Notes under the pieces: generated by a model | Seen by the model: only the letters and a program-made list of their open reading frames with translations | What the model was told of the DNA's origin: nothing | Databases searched by the model: none | Made by a program: the position numbers and the translations under genes | Part shown: positions 30,414 to 38,425 of the stretch, one piece after another | Layout: every line of letters starts with the position of its first letter | How positions within the stretch are numbered: position 1 is the stretch's first letter | Assembly (NCBI GenBank): GCA_964484145.1 | Contig: CAZAED010000004.1 | Location: 1 to 45,824 of the forward strand | Direction of reading: 5' to 3' | Length of the DNA stretch: 45,824 bases | DNA from: JAEUSF01 sp964484145 | GTDB taxonomy: Bacteria > Patescibacteriota > Doudnabacteria > UBA920

Positions 30414-31469
30414 TTAAGCGGGTTGTTGCTGGGTCATACAATGTATACCACCGCCGCCGTACATTATGTCACTACAATCTATTGGTACGACTTTACGGTC
30501 AGGGAAACAGCTTTGAATTATGTCTATGGCTTTTTGGTCGTTTGGGTCGTTGAAAATTGACATTAAAATTACATTGTTGCCAATATAAAAGTTTGTGTAA
30601 GAAACCGGGGATTTGCTACCAGCTTGGTTGCCTGCAGGCGCGTCTTTAAAATTAACGTGCGGCATTGGTAACTTTACTAGTTCAAAGGGCTTGCCTTCTA
30701 AGTTAGTGGCTGCTTGCAGAGTTTCGAAATTATTTTTTAATATTGTATAATTTTCGTCTTTTTCGTCATCTTCATAGGCGCAAACTATTTTGTTTGGACC
30801 GACAAAACGAGCTAGCTCGTCTATGTGTCCGTCCGTATGGTCGTTAACCAGGCCTTGGTATAGCCAAATAGTTTTTTTAATGCCTAAGTATTTGGCAAAG
30901 TTTTCTTCTATGTCTTTTTTAGTAAGTCCGCCGTTTCGGTTTTCGTTTAAAACACATTGTTCGGTAGTAAGGCAAATGCCTTGGCCGTTTACGTCTATTG
31001 CGCCGCCTTCTAAAACCATTTCCGGCTGTTCCATTTTTAGGTTAAGCCACTCTTTTATTTTGTAAGGTAGTTTGTCGTCTGGAAGAAGGTCTAAAAATTT
31101 TCCACCCCACATATTGAATATCCATTTTATTAAAGTGTAATTGGCACCCTCACCCTGACCCTCTCCCAGGGGGAGAGGGAAAGAGGGGTGAACCCAAATA
31201 GGGCCGCAGTCGCGCATCCAGGCGTCCATATATTCGGCAAAGCGAAAAGTTACTTTGCTTAAATCTACACCAGCTTTAACTAGTTTGTTTTCCGCTTTTT
31301 CTTTCATTACAGTATCTAAAACAAAAAGCTCCACCTGTTCGTAGGGGTGAATAGCTGAAATTATTTTTACTACGTCGTCTTCAACTTTTTCTACTCTGTT
31401 TGGGAAAGATATTTCGTCGTGCGGCCAGGCTAGCCAAATGGCTTTGTGTGGCTCCCACTCCGCGGGCAT
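30414..31469 (-). CDS. aguA: Agmatine deiminase
   Basis: 351 aa from ATG 31469; an ATG 15 nt upstream (31484) is encoded by an ATTGACCATAATTAAG repeat and is rejected. It converts agmatine to N-carbamoylputrescine and ammonia. Seen: PAEWEPHKAIWLAWPH at the N-terminus, WMRDCGPIWV, LEGGAIDVNGQG, NDHTDGHIDELARF (catalytic Asp and His) and GGGGIHCMTQQQP with the catalytic Cys. Residues 93-110 (31140-31193), SFPLPLGEGQGEGA, are an insertion encoded by an ACCCTCACCCTGACCCTCTC / GGGGGAGAGGG palindrome. A short extra segment, APAGNQAGSK, lies further on. Upstream aguB completes the route to putrescine. Confidence 0.94.
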   Translation of the reverse strand: MPAEWEPHKAIWLAWPHDEISFPNRVEKVEDDVVKIISAIHPYEQVELFVLDTVMKEKAENKLVKAGVDLSKVTFRFAEYMDAWMRDCGPIWVHPSFPLPLGEGQGEGANYTLIKWIFNMWGGKFLDLLPDDKLPYKIKEWLNLKMEQPEMVLEGGAIDVNGQGICLTTEQCVLNENRNGGLTKKDIEENFAKYLGIKKTIWLYQGLVNDHTDGHIDELARFVGPNKIVCAYEDDEKDENYTILKNNFETLQAATNLEGKPFELVKLPMPHVNFKDAPAGNQAGSKSPVSYTNFYIGNNVILMSIFNDPNDQKAIDIIQSCFPDRKVVPIDCSDIMYGGGGIHCMTQQQPA

Positions 31470-31546
31470 AATGTAATTGACCATAATTAAGTAAAATTAA
31501 GTAAAATTGACCATAATTGGGTGAAAGATTTTTACAAGTTGTAAGT

Positions 31547-31626
31547 TTTAGAAGCCGGATTAGTTTTAAGGCTTAGGTTATGGGGAGCCTAATACTTACT
31601 ATCCTTTTTCTATGCTGGCTTCTAAA
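31547..31626 (-). ncRNA. Structured element between aguB and aguA
   Basis: A perfect 10-bp outer stem, TTTAGAAGCC (31547-31556) with GGCTTCTAAA (31617-31626), encloses an AGGCT/AGCCT hairpin (about 31569-31591) and partly paired flanks. It could be a cis-regulatory or processing element within the polyamine cluster. No known riboswitch recognised. Confidence 0.4.
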
Positions 31627-31645
31627 CCCAACAACTAATTTTTTT

Positions 31646-32569
31646 CTAAAGTTGTCCCAATGCCCTTTTTTCGTCTTCGTAGTGGGCGACGTTTTGAAGT
31701 TTTTTAGATTTCTTAGTAAGTTTGTTTGAAACCAAGTCTTTGTAAGTGTCCGGGCGGCGATTACGCAAAAAGCCCCAGCCTTCGGCAAAAAAAGTATTGC
31801 GCTCTAAATCTATTTTTTGAACTAATACTTTTTCTTTGTCTTTGGAGCCAAGTTTTAAAATTTTCCCAAAAGGGTCCGAGACAAAACTTTGGCCAAAAAA
31901 TTTCATACGCCCCTCTGTGCCAACGCGGTTTATGGCTGCAACGTGGACTGAATTAGCTATAGCATGGCCGCGCATGCTAGTTTCCCAAGCATTATGCCAG
32001 TCACCTTCGGGTTTATAGCCTATTATGTTTCCTATAGCGGTTGGGTAAAAAATTATTTCTGCGCCATTTAAGCGTGCCATTCTGGCGGCTTCCGGGAACC
32101 ATTGGTCGTAGCAAATAAGCACCGCGAATTTTACGCCGCCAACGGTAAAAATTTTATAGCCTTCGGTGGAATGTTCGAAATACTCTTTTTCGTAAAAGCC
32201 CGGGTCATGGGGGATATGGACTTTATGGTATTGGCCGACTATTTTACCATCTTCATTTATAACTATGGCAGTATTAAAATATTTCTTTCCTTTTTTTTCG
32301 TATATAGGCACAACTAAAGTCACGCCAAATTTTTTTGCCGCTGCTTTCATTGCGCTTATAGTGTATCCGCCGATTTCTTCTGCAAAGTCATCTTTCTTTT
32401 TGCCTTCCCACTGGGGGAAGTAGGGAGTTTGAAATAATTCCTGAAGCGCAATAATCTTCGCACCTTTTTTAGCTGCCTGAGCTATCATGCGTACAGTTTT
32501 TTCTACGTTAGCTTTAATGTCCGGAGAAACTTTGGTTTGAATAAGGCCTATGGTTATGAATTTATTCAT
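31646..32569 (-). CDS. aguB: N-carbamoylputrescine amidase (nitrilase superfamily)
   Basis: 307 aa. It hydrolyses N-carbamoylputrescine to putrescine, CO2 and ammonia. The nitrilase triad is visible: Glu44 in ALQELFQTPYF, Lys116 in YHKVHIPHDPGFYEKEYF and Cys153 in VLICYDQWFPEAARM. The FQTPYFPQ and HIPHDPGFYEK segments match AguB-type enzymes rather than other nitrilases. The neighbouring agmatine deiminase supports the assignment. It starts 6 nt after the PH-domain gene ends, so the two are likely co-transcribed. The C-terminal tail after residue ~285 is basic and unlike the family. Confidence 0.93.
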   Translation of the reverse strand: MNKFITIGLIQTKVSPDIKANVEKTVRMIAQAAKKGAKIIALQELFQTPYFPQWEGKKKDDFAEEIGGYTISAMKAAAKKFGVTLVVPIYEKKGKKYFNTAIVINEDGKIVGQYHKVHIPHDPGFYEKEYFEHSTEGYKIFTVGGVKFAVLICYDQWFPEAARMARLNGAEIIFYPTAIGNIIGYKPEGDWHNAWETSMRGHAIANSVHVAAINRVGTEGRMKFFGQSFVSDPFGKILKLGSKDKEKVLVQKIDLERNTFFAEGWGFLRNRRPDTYKDLVSNKLTKKSKKLQNVAHYEDEKRALGQL

Positions 32570-32574
32570 TATAA

Positions 32575-33093
32575 TTAATTTTTCTTAATATGCCCCGCCA
32601 CGTGGTACGGCCTTGGGATATGGTTTAAATATAAAACTTTTTCTACTCCTCTGGCACCGTAAGTTAGCTTTAGCGTGCCAGTATCTAAAATTTTCCCCAC
32701 AAGCCCTTGTACAACTTCGGCTTCATGGATATTTTCGGTGTGATAGACTTCTTCGGAACTAAAAACAATGCCTTTGCGGATAATTATTCTGTCTTGTTTA
32801 AAAATATAGTACTCATAGACCCAAGCTAAAACAACAAACAAAAGTAAAAATCCAAAAATTAACTTTATAACTAAGTCGGTATAAAAGAAGCTGCTCGTTG
32901 TATCTAATAAGACAAAAGTTTGATTTTGAGAAAATAGGTTTGCTGAAATTGCTTCTTTGTTATTTTGCCATAGCTTTAAAAGCCAGTCGGCAAAAAAATA
33001 TAAAAACCAAACTATTGTGCCTTTAAATAAAAGCACAGATACACTTTTTCGAACCAGGTGTTCATGCAAATCTATGTTTTCTAGTTCGTTCAT
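32575..33093 (-). CDS. Membrane protein with bacterial PH domain (YdbS/DUF304-like)
   Basis: 172 aa from ATG 33093, which has AAAGGGC before it; the open frame continues upstream to 33303 but into the divergent pyrD promoter. Two transmembrane helices (about 22-42 and 72-92) precede a bPH2-type domain: YEYYIFKQDRIIIRKGIVFSS then the helix-forming EEVYHTENIHEAEVVQGLVG, and LKLTYGARGVEKVLYLNHI. Such proteins are small membrane proteins of unknown role. It is the first gene of the polyamine cluster but has no known link to polyamines. Confidence 0.75.
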   Translation of the reverse strand: MNELENIDLHEHLVRKSVSVLLFKGTIVWFLYFFADWLLKLWQNNKEAISANLFSQNQTFVLLDTTSSFFYTDLVIKLIFGFLLLFVVLAWVYEYYIFKQDRIIIRKGIVFSSEEVYHTENIHEAEVVQGLVGKILDTGTLKLTYGARGVEKVLYLNHIPRPYHVAGHIKKN

Positions 33094-33169
33094 TTTTTTG
33101 CCCTTTAACCTGCGAAAGCCACAGGAATTAAATAGCATCCAATAATATTTTAGCGCTAAATTGCTTATT

Positions 33170-33198
33170 TTGCAATGTTTTTTCTGCGAGAGTATAAT
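33170..33198 (+). promoter_or_regulatory. Promoter giving a leaderless pyrD mRNA
   Basis: TTGCAA (33170-33175), a 17-bp spacer and TATAAT (33193-33198). The ATG at 33205 is 6 nt downstream of the -10. Confidence 0.8.
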
Positions 33199-33204
33199 CA
33201 GTAT

Positions 33205-34305
33205 ATGGAGTATATTATAAAGTTTAGAAATATAATAATCGGCGCAATTTATCGCAATCTGCTCAAGCCGGTTTTTTTTATGCAGGATCCGGAAGATGTA
33301 CATGACCGAATGACTGCGGCGGGTAAATTGCTTGGCTCAAACCTGGTAACCCGAGGTTTAACATTACTTGCTTTTAATTACCATAATCCCGCATTAACAC
33401 AAACTGTTGCCGGTATAACCTTTCAAAATCCGCTTGGGCTGGCCGCGGGGTTTGATAAAGAAGCAGTTTTGACACAAATTTTGCCCAGCGTGGGTTTTGG
33501 TTTTGAAGAGGCTGGGTCTATAACCGCTAAAGCATACCAAGGTAACCCAAAACCCCGTCTTTATAGGTTACCGGAAAAACAGGCTTTAAGGGTATATTAT
33601 GGACTTAAAAATAGCGGAGCTGACAATATTTATAATTCATTAAAAAGAAAAAGGTTTAAATTCCCAGTCGGTATAAGCATTGCCAAAACTAATAGCGAAT
33701 CTACTTCCCATGTGCCGGCCGGGATAGCAGATTATGTTTATTCGTACAAGTTATTTAGTGATGTTGGATCTTATGTAACTATAAACATAAGTTGCCCAAA
33801 TACTTGCGAAACTTTTCCAATTTTTGCTAAGCCGGAAAATTTAGACTTACTTTTAGCCGCAATATTCAAAGTGCCAAAAAGTAAGCCTGTGTTTGTAAAA
33901 CTATCGCCTGATTTAAGCGAGGAAAATTTAGGACAGATACTTGCTGTTTGCAAAAAATATCCGGTTGACGGTTTTGTTTGTGGTAATTTAACCAAAGAAA
34001 ACTCACACAATCACGATGGCAGAGGAGGGTTTTCCGGAAAATTAGTTTCTTCTTTGTCAGATGAGTTAATTAGCAAAGTATACAAATATTTTAACGGGCA
34101 GAAAATTATTATTGGTTGCGGCGGCGTATTTAGTGCGGAAGACGCTTATAAGAAAATTAAACTGGGGGCTAGCTTAATACAGCTTATAACCGGTATGATT
34201 TACCAAGGTCCCCAGCTTATAGCGGAAATAAATATGGGACTTGTAAAATTGTTAAAAAAAGATGGTTTTAAAAATATTTCTGAGGCTATAGGTAAAAGCG
34301 CATAA
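33205..34305 (+). CDS. pyrD: Dihydroorotate dehydrogenase, class 2-like
   Basis: 366 aa from ATG 33205; an ATG at 33175 overlaps the -35 region and is rejected. It oxidises dihydroorotate to orotate in pyrimidine synthesis. The N-terminal helix and FFMQDPEDVHDRM are typical of class 2 (membrane, quinone-linked) enzymes, as are NPLGLAAGFDKEA, YRLPEKQALRV and CGGVFSAEDAYKKI (FMN phosphate site). The catalytic base position reads NISCPNT with Cys197, whereas class 2 enzymes normally have Ser; Cys is the class 1 residue. So this is a class 2 frame with a class 1 style base. No other pyrimidine genes are in the window. Confidence 0.92.
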   Translation: MEYIIKFRNIIIGAIYRNLLKPVFFMQDPEDVHDRMTAAGKLLGSNLVTRGLTLLAFNYHNPALTQTVAGITFQNPLGLAAGFDKEAVLTQILPSVGFGFEEAGSITAKAYQGNPKPRLYRLPEKQALRVYYGLKNSGADNIYNSLKRKRFKFPVGISIAKTNSESTSHVPAGIADYVYSYKLFSDVGSYVTINISCPNTCETFPIFAKPENLDLLLAAIFKVPKSKPVFVKLSPDLSEENLGQILAVCKKYPVDGFVCGNLTKENSHNHDGRGGFSGKLVSSLSDELISKVYKYFNGQKIIIGCGGVFSAEDAYKKIKLGASLIQLITGMIYQGPQLIAEINMGLVKLLKKDGFKNISEAIGKSA

Positions 34306-34364
34306 AGTAACACTTTTTTAAAATATACGTTATACTTATAGTAAGTTAATATTAAACAAAATTT

Positions 34365-34844
34365 ATGCAAAAAAATTACAAATGGGTTGTAGTAATTGGA
34401 GTAGTGATTTTAGGCGCTTTGTTAATTTGGCAAATACAAAAGCCCGGAGCTACTGAATACAACGGAAGTAAAAATGGTGAAAATTCCGAAGATAGCCTAC
34501 AAAAGAATTCTGAAATTCCTGTGGTTACGCCAACGCCTACTTCTACCGGATCTGGCTCGTCAGGCCAAACTTCCGCAAAGCTTAGTTATGGCGAGGCAAT
34601 AAAAAAGTACCAGTACCGAATTCAGTTTGTAGATTGTCACGGTAATCCGGGCTCGGTTTCTTTAAAGCGCAATTTACCGTTAATGCTAGATAACCGGGAC
34701 GCAAAAGCACACACTATTAAGGTGGCAGGTAAAAGTTTTTATATTAAGGGTTATGATTATTCATTGGCTTATATTGGAACCGAAGGTACCTATAACTTAA
34801 CTTGTGATGGTGGCGGATCGGCGAGTGTAAATATTGAAAAGTAG
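34365..34844 (+). CDS. Membrane-anchored cupredoxin-like protein
   Basis: 159 aa. Residues 6-22 form an N-terminal signal anchor. A Ser/Thr/Pro/Gly-rich linker (about 30-70) leads to a small beta domain: IQFVDCHGNPGSVSLKRNL, LMLDNRDAKAHTIKVAGKSF and GTYNLTCDGGGSASVNIE. The spacing of His, Cys and the final strand resembles cupredoxin-like domains common in CPR genomes, but the full copper ligand set (His-Cys-His-Met) is not evident. The two Cys may form a disulfide. It is probably exposed outside the membrane. The single gene is followed by a convergent terminator. Confidence 0.65.
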   Translation: MQKNYKWVVVIGVVILGALLIWQIQKPGATEYNGSKNGENSEDSLQKNSEIPVVTPTPTSTGSGSSGQTSAKLSYGEAIKKYQYRIQFVDCHGNPGSVSLKRNLPLMLDNRDAKAHTIKVAGKSFYIKGYDYSLAYIGTEGTYNLTCDGGGSASVNIEK

Positions 34845-34852
34845 AGAAAACT

Positions 34853-34890
34853 AAAAAAAGACCTAAAGTAATAACTTTAGGTCTTTTTTT
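34853..34890. terminator. Bidirectional terminator between convergent genes
   Basis: AAAAAAAGACCTAAAGT pairs with ACTTTAGGTCTTTTTTT. Confidence 0.85.
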
Positions 34891-35494
34891 AGTTTAGTAA
34901 TTTTTGTATAAATTTGTATTCAAATAATTCACTTTTGGCTTTAGTCCCAAGTACCCGCATTTGTTTTTTTACAGAGCGTTGTTCTTTGGCTTGCGCAACT
35001 AAAGTATGCTGCATGGAAAAAAGCGAGTATAAAAAAGAAATGTAAATAAATAAAATAATTATTAGCCAGGAAGCTCTAAAATTTTCTCCGGGCAAGCTTA
35101 AATTTTGGCAAAGTGCTTGTCTTTTTGCGTATATATAGAGCATTAGGCAAATTGTTGCAGCCAAAGCTAGGGCGAGAAAATTATAAATACTCCAATAATT
35201 AAATATGCCTCTGGTCCAGTAGAGAAATTCGTCAAACATTAGACCCGAGCCTATTCCCGCGAGCAATAAAATAATTTTAGAATGTAGGGTTGAGTAATAG
35301 TAAAGCGCCCCACTTAGCAAAAGAAGCAAGAGACCAAAAATAAAATGGTGCACATGGTGGTTATGTATGTATATTGCCGGCGCTCGGTCTTGCAAAAATG
35401 CCCAAAAAATAACTAAGCGAACAATAATTGCAGTTGCCCAAAAACCAAAAGAAAAAGCTAAAACATGTTTAGCAGAAAGTGCTTTGTTTGGCAT
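34889..35494 (-). CDS. Histidine-rich multi-pass membrane protein, unknown function
   Basis: 201 aa with about five hydrophobic segments (about 10-32, 48-66, 70-86, 98-118, 142-162). Its clearest feature is HNHHVHHFIFG (about 44-54) at a membrane border, followed by GLMFDEFLYW (about 84-93). The combination of clustered His and a DE pair recalls metal-binding membrane proteins; similar HxHH...LDEF proteins occur in other bacteria as uncharacterised integral membrane proteins. No enzymatic family could be assigned. The C-terminal 30 residues are basic and cytoplasmic-looking. A -10 box (TATAAT on this strand, about 35505-35510) lies 15 nt before the ATG. Confidence 0.65.
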   Translation of the reverse strand: MPNKALSAKHVLAFSFGFWATAIIVRLVIFWAFLQDRAPAIYIHNHHVHHFIFGLLLLLLSGALYYYSTLHSKIILLLAGIGSGLMFDEFLYWTRGIFNYWSIYNFLALALAATICLMLYIYAKRQALCQNLSLPGENFRASWLIIILFIYISFLYSLFSMQHTLVAQAKEQRSVKKQMRVLGTKAKSELFEYKFIQKLLN

Positions 35495-35535
35495 AAATTC
35501 TATTTATAAATTATACCATAAAGTTGAAAGTTATT

Positions 35536-35575
35536 AAAAAGCCGACTATTTAGATTGGAAAATAGAAGGCTTTTA
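35536..35575 (-). terminator. Terminator of the ABC transporter operon
   Basis: On the minus strand AAAAGCC...GGCTTTTT with an inner ATTTTC/AAATA pairing. Confidence 0.6.
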
Positions 35576-35598
35576 AAATTTTATTTTCCGCCAAAGGC

Positions 35599-35622
35599 AC
35601 CTGCCTACCGGCGAGGCAGGGA
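35599..35622. repeat. CCTGCCTAC/GAGGCAGG palindrome
   Basis: CCTGCCTACCGGCGAGGCAGG, a member of the family at 2163-2183 and 8825-8849. Confidence 0.7.
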
Positions 35623-35654
35623 TCCGCCTCTTGCGGAAATTCATGTCATTCCCT

Positions 35655-36758
35655 CTATTCCCACCTAAAGGCATTGACCGCAATAATGAATACCACAACA
35701 GCCCAAATTCCCAGGCCGAGTAGGTTGCCACCTAAGTGAAAAAGACTAACGCCTTCGTTGGCAATTTTTCTTAAGGCATCGGCCATAAAAGTTAAGGGAA
35801 AGTAGTCGGTAATAACTTTAAGCCAGTGGGGGAAGTTGTCGCGGGGGAAAAATACGCCGGAGAGGAGCAGCATAGGAAGCTGAATAAGGTTAGCAAGCGG
35901 CGCCACTTGGTTTTCGTCTTTAGAAACTCCGGCAATAGCAAAGCCAAAGCCTAAGAATATTAAACTACCAATTGAGGCAATTAGTAAAAAGCTAAAATAG
36001 CTGCCGAGCATATGAAAGCCAAAGAATTGCTTACCGAAAGCTACTAAAATAAGCACGCTGGCTAAAGTAATAATAAGCCTGGTAACAGCCTGAGCCGCAA
36101 TAAAATTGCGCGGGTGAATTGGCGTAGCCTGTATTCTTCTTAAAGCGCCGCTGGCTTTTAAAGAAACAAAAGCAAAAGCTGTACCAAAAATCCCGAGCTG
36201 CATAATGCTCATAGCTAGAATACCGGGGAGTATAAAGTCAAAGAAAGTTAGGTTATTGGTTTGTACGCCGCTGGCCGTTACAGAAATAATTTGAGGTACC
36301 CCTAGAATTTTGTTATTAAGCTGGCTAGTAATTTCGGAAATTATTAAGTTAGCAGCTTGCCCGTTTTGTGGTTTAGCTTGGTTATAGTGGGTAATAATTT
36401 GGGAGGGTTTGGGTTTGTTGGTTAAGGGGTCTATTTCGCCAAAATTTTCCGGGATTATGACCTGTAAATCTATATTGCCTTTGCCTAAGTCGTTACTAGA
36501 TTTTTTTTCGTCTTCTTCAGTAATTTTAAAAGCCGGAACTTTTTTTATGCTATCTTGAAAGGTTTGGGAAATTTGGGTACTCGAGTAGTTTGTTACGCCT
36601 ATTTTAACTAAAGTTCCACTGCCTTTAGACAAAAAGCCAAAGACAGCTAAAAGCGCCATAGGCACAACTAGGGTAAAAATTACCGCGCCCTTGTTTCTAA
36701 AATACATTTTAAGGGAAGCGGAGAGAAGAGCTTTAAAAGAGGTTAGGGTTCGGTTCAT
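35655..36758 (-). CDS. ABC-2 type transporter permease
   Basis: 367 aa from ATG 36758; the open frame upstream to 36824 is encoded by an AATCATTTAAATC repeat and is rejected. Topology: one N-terminal helix (about 22-42), an external domain of ~130 residues (about 45-175), then five helices with LPGILAMSIMQLGIFGTAFAF and FFPRDNFPHWLKVITDYFPLT. This is the ABC-2/DrrB exporter pattern. It pairs with the ATPase gene just upstream (36862-37620). The substrate is unknown; drug, lipid or polysaccharide export are all possible. Confidence 0.86.
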   Translation of the reverse strand: MNRTLTSFKALLSASLKMYFRNKGAVIFTLVVPMALLAVFGFLSKGSGTLVKIGVTNYSSTQISQTFQDSIKKVPAFKITEEDEKKSSNDLGKGNIDLQVIIPENFGEIDPLTNKPKPSQIITHYNQAKPQNGQAANLIISEITSQLNNKILGVPQIISVTASGVQTNNLTFFDFILPGILAMSIMQLGIFGTAFAFVSLKASGALRRIQATPIHPRNFIAAQAVTRLIITLASVLILVAFGKQFFGFHMLGSYFSFLLIASIGSLIFLGFGFAIAGVSKDENQVAPLANLIQLPMLLLSGVFFPRDNFPHWLKVITDYFPLTFMADALRKIANEGVSLFHLGGNLLGLGIWAVVVFIIAVNAFRWE

Positions 36759-36763
36759 AGATT

Positions 36764-36850
36764 TATTTAAATGATTGACATGATCGACGAGATTTAAATG
36801 AATTTGTGAAGAATTCTTTCTCAATCATTTAAATCATTTAAATCTTGTCA
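36764..36850. repeat. AAATGATTGACATGATCGAC-type inverted repeat
   Basis: TTAAATGATTGACATGATC and CAATCATTTAAATCATTTAA with AAATCTTGTCATT form an inverted repeat between the ATPase and permease genes. Confidence 0.65.
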
Positions 36851-36861
36851 TTTTTTAAGGT

Positions 36862-37620
36862 TTAATCGCGCAAAGCTTTTCCAGTAAGATCCAAAAACAC
36901 ATCTTCCAGCGTTGCGGCCTGAACTTGGGTGTGGGGTTTAAACCCGCGTTTTAGTAAATCATCAATTAGGTTTTTAGGTGTATCAAGGGCCACAATTTTT
37001 CCTTCGTCCATAATAGCTATTCTGTCGCACAAAACCTGTGCTTCGTCCATATAGTGGGTGGTTATTATAACTGTTGTACCTTTTTTCTTAATTTCCGTAA
37101 TTAAATCCCACAAATTTCTGCGTGCCTGGGGGTCTAGGCCCGTGGTTGGTTCGTCTAAAAATACCATTACCGGTTTGTTTACTAAAGTTGTGGCAATGCT
37201 AAAGCGCTGTTTTTGTCCGCCGGAAAGCTCTTTTACTTTTGCGTTCTGTTTTTCTTCTAAACCCACTTCCTTAAGTAAGTGCATTGAGTCATGGGACTGG
37301 CCATAAAGGTCTGAGAACATATCGAGCAGTTCTTTTAGACTAATGTTAGGAAAGAAAGCAGAGGACTGTAGTTGTATGCCAATTTTTTCTTTAACTTCAT
37401 AAGGTTTTTTTTCTACATCGGTTCCGTCTAAAATAACGGTGCCTTCGGTTATGCTTCTTAAACCTTCTATCATTTCCAAAGTTGTGGTTTTACCAGCTCC
37501 GTTGGGTCCTAATATTCCAAAAACTTCGCCTTTTTTTACGTTAAAACTTACGCCCTTAACTGCTTCAAAGCCGCTTTCGTAAGTTTTTTTTAAATTTTTG
37601 ACTTCAAGTAAGTTTTCCAT
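36862..37620 (-). CDS. ABC transporter ATP-binding protein
   Basis: 252 aa. It has all nucleotide-binding motifs: Walker A GPNGAGKTT (about 38-46), Q-loop QLQSSAF, signature LSGGQKQR, Walker B VMVFLDEPTTGLDP and the H-loop TTHYMDEA. It belongs to the DrrA/CcmA-like exporter class. The gene ends about 100 nt before the permease and begins 6 nt after the 37627 gene ends, so the three form an operon. The C-terminal ~25 residues are the usual tail of this class. Confidence 0.92.
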   Translation of the reverse strand: MENLLEVKNLKKTYESGFEAVKGVSFNVKKGEVFGILGPNGAGKTTTLEMIEGLRSITEGTVILDGTDVEKKPYEVKEKIGIQLQSSAFFPNISLKELLDMFSDLYGQSHDSMHLLKEVGLEEKQNAKVKELSGGQKQRFSIATTLVNKPVMVFLDEPTTGLDPQARRNLWDLITEIKKKGTTVIITTHYMDEAQVLCDRIAIMDEGKIVALDTPKNLIDDLLKRGFKPHTQVQAATLEDVFLDLTGKALRD

Positions 37621-37626
37621 AAATTT

Positions 37627-38331
37627 TTAATTATTTATAAATCTAAAATCGTTCTCATTTATTAAGTTACTGCCAAAAATATAGTATAGCCTGCCGTTGG
37701 CAATTATTGCTAGCGACTTTTGGCCGTTTGCTGTAAAGCTCAGCGCCGGAAAATTTTTAAAAGCACTTTCTTCAATGTTGTTTACAGAATTACTGCCAGA
37801 AAGTTCTAGTTTAACATTGCTTAAATTTTCTGAAGTTTGGTAGGCCTGAATATTTATAGTCTCGTTTTTTTCGTTTATTAAAACAATGGAGCCGTCCGAG
37901 GTAGGGGTATTTTGCCACTCTCCTTCGAGTTTTAATTCAAAACCTAAATCTTGATTTTTGTAATTAAAAACGGGTATAAGGGTAGGAGTTGGTCGGATAG
38001 TTTGTGGAGGAGTATTAGCGCTTAAATTTGTTTCGGAAGTTTGATTGGGTATGGGTAGGTTAACTGGTGGAGGAGGTATGATATTAAGTTGAGTGTTGGT
38101 TGGTGGAGCAAAAGCATTTTGTATGTCGGAAATTGAATCTAAAGGTTTTTGGGCTTCAGACCCAGGTGCATTTTTAAAAATATTTGAAAAAAATACTATT
38201 AGAATAACGCAGACAAAAATAGCAATAATAATTAATATTGCAATACCTAACTTTAACCATTTTTTCTGAACAGGGTCTTTTAAAGGTGTATCTGTACTAA
38301 TAGCTTTTGTTGTTTGCGTAAAATCTGACAT
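37627..38331 (-). CDS. Membrane-anchored protein with proline-rich linker, unknown function
   Basis: 234 aa. Cytoplasmic N-terminal 25 residues, one transmembrane helix (about 27-50), a Pro/Thr/Asn-rich linker (about 65-120) including IIPPPPVNLPIPN, then a globular C-terminal domain beginning LGFELKLEGEWQNTP. The last part resembles PsbP-like or lipoprotein domains with a FxLxxPxxW start, a weak match only. It is encoded directly ahead of the ABC ATPase and may be an accessory of the exporter. A TATAAT on this strand lies about 24 nt before the ATG. Confidence 0.6.
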   Translation of the reverse strand: MSDFTQTTKAISTDTPLKDPVQKKWLKLGIAILIIIAIFVCVILIVFFSNIFKNAPGSEAQKPLDSISDIQNAFAPPTNTQLNIIPPPPVNLPIPNQTSETNLSANTPPQTIRPTPTLIPVFNYKNQDLGFELKLEGEWQNTPTSDGSIVLINEKNETINIQAYQTSENLSNVKLELSGSNSVNNIEESAFKNFPALSFTANGQKSLAIIANGRLYYIFGSNLINENDFRFINN

Positions 38332-38425
38332 AATATTCTGTTTACTAGAAACAGAATTATAGCAAAAAAACCATTAAAAGCCCAGCGCTTAAGGTGAAAA
38401 GTACCTTTATATTTATAGGCGTGTT

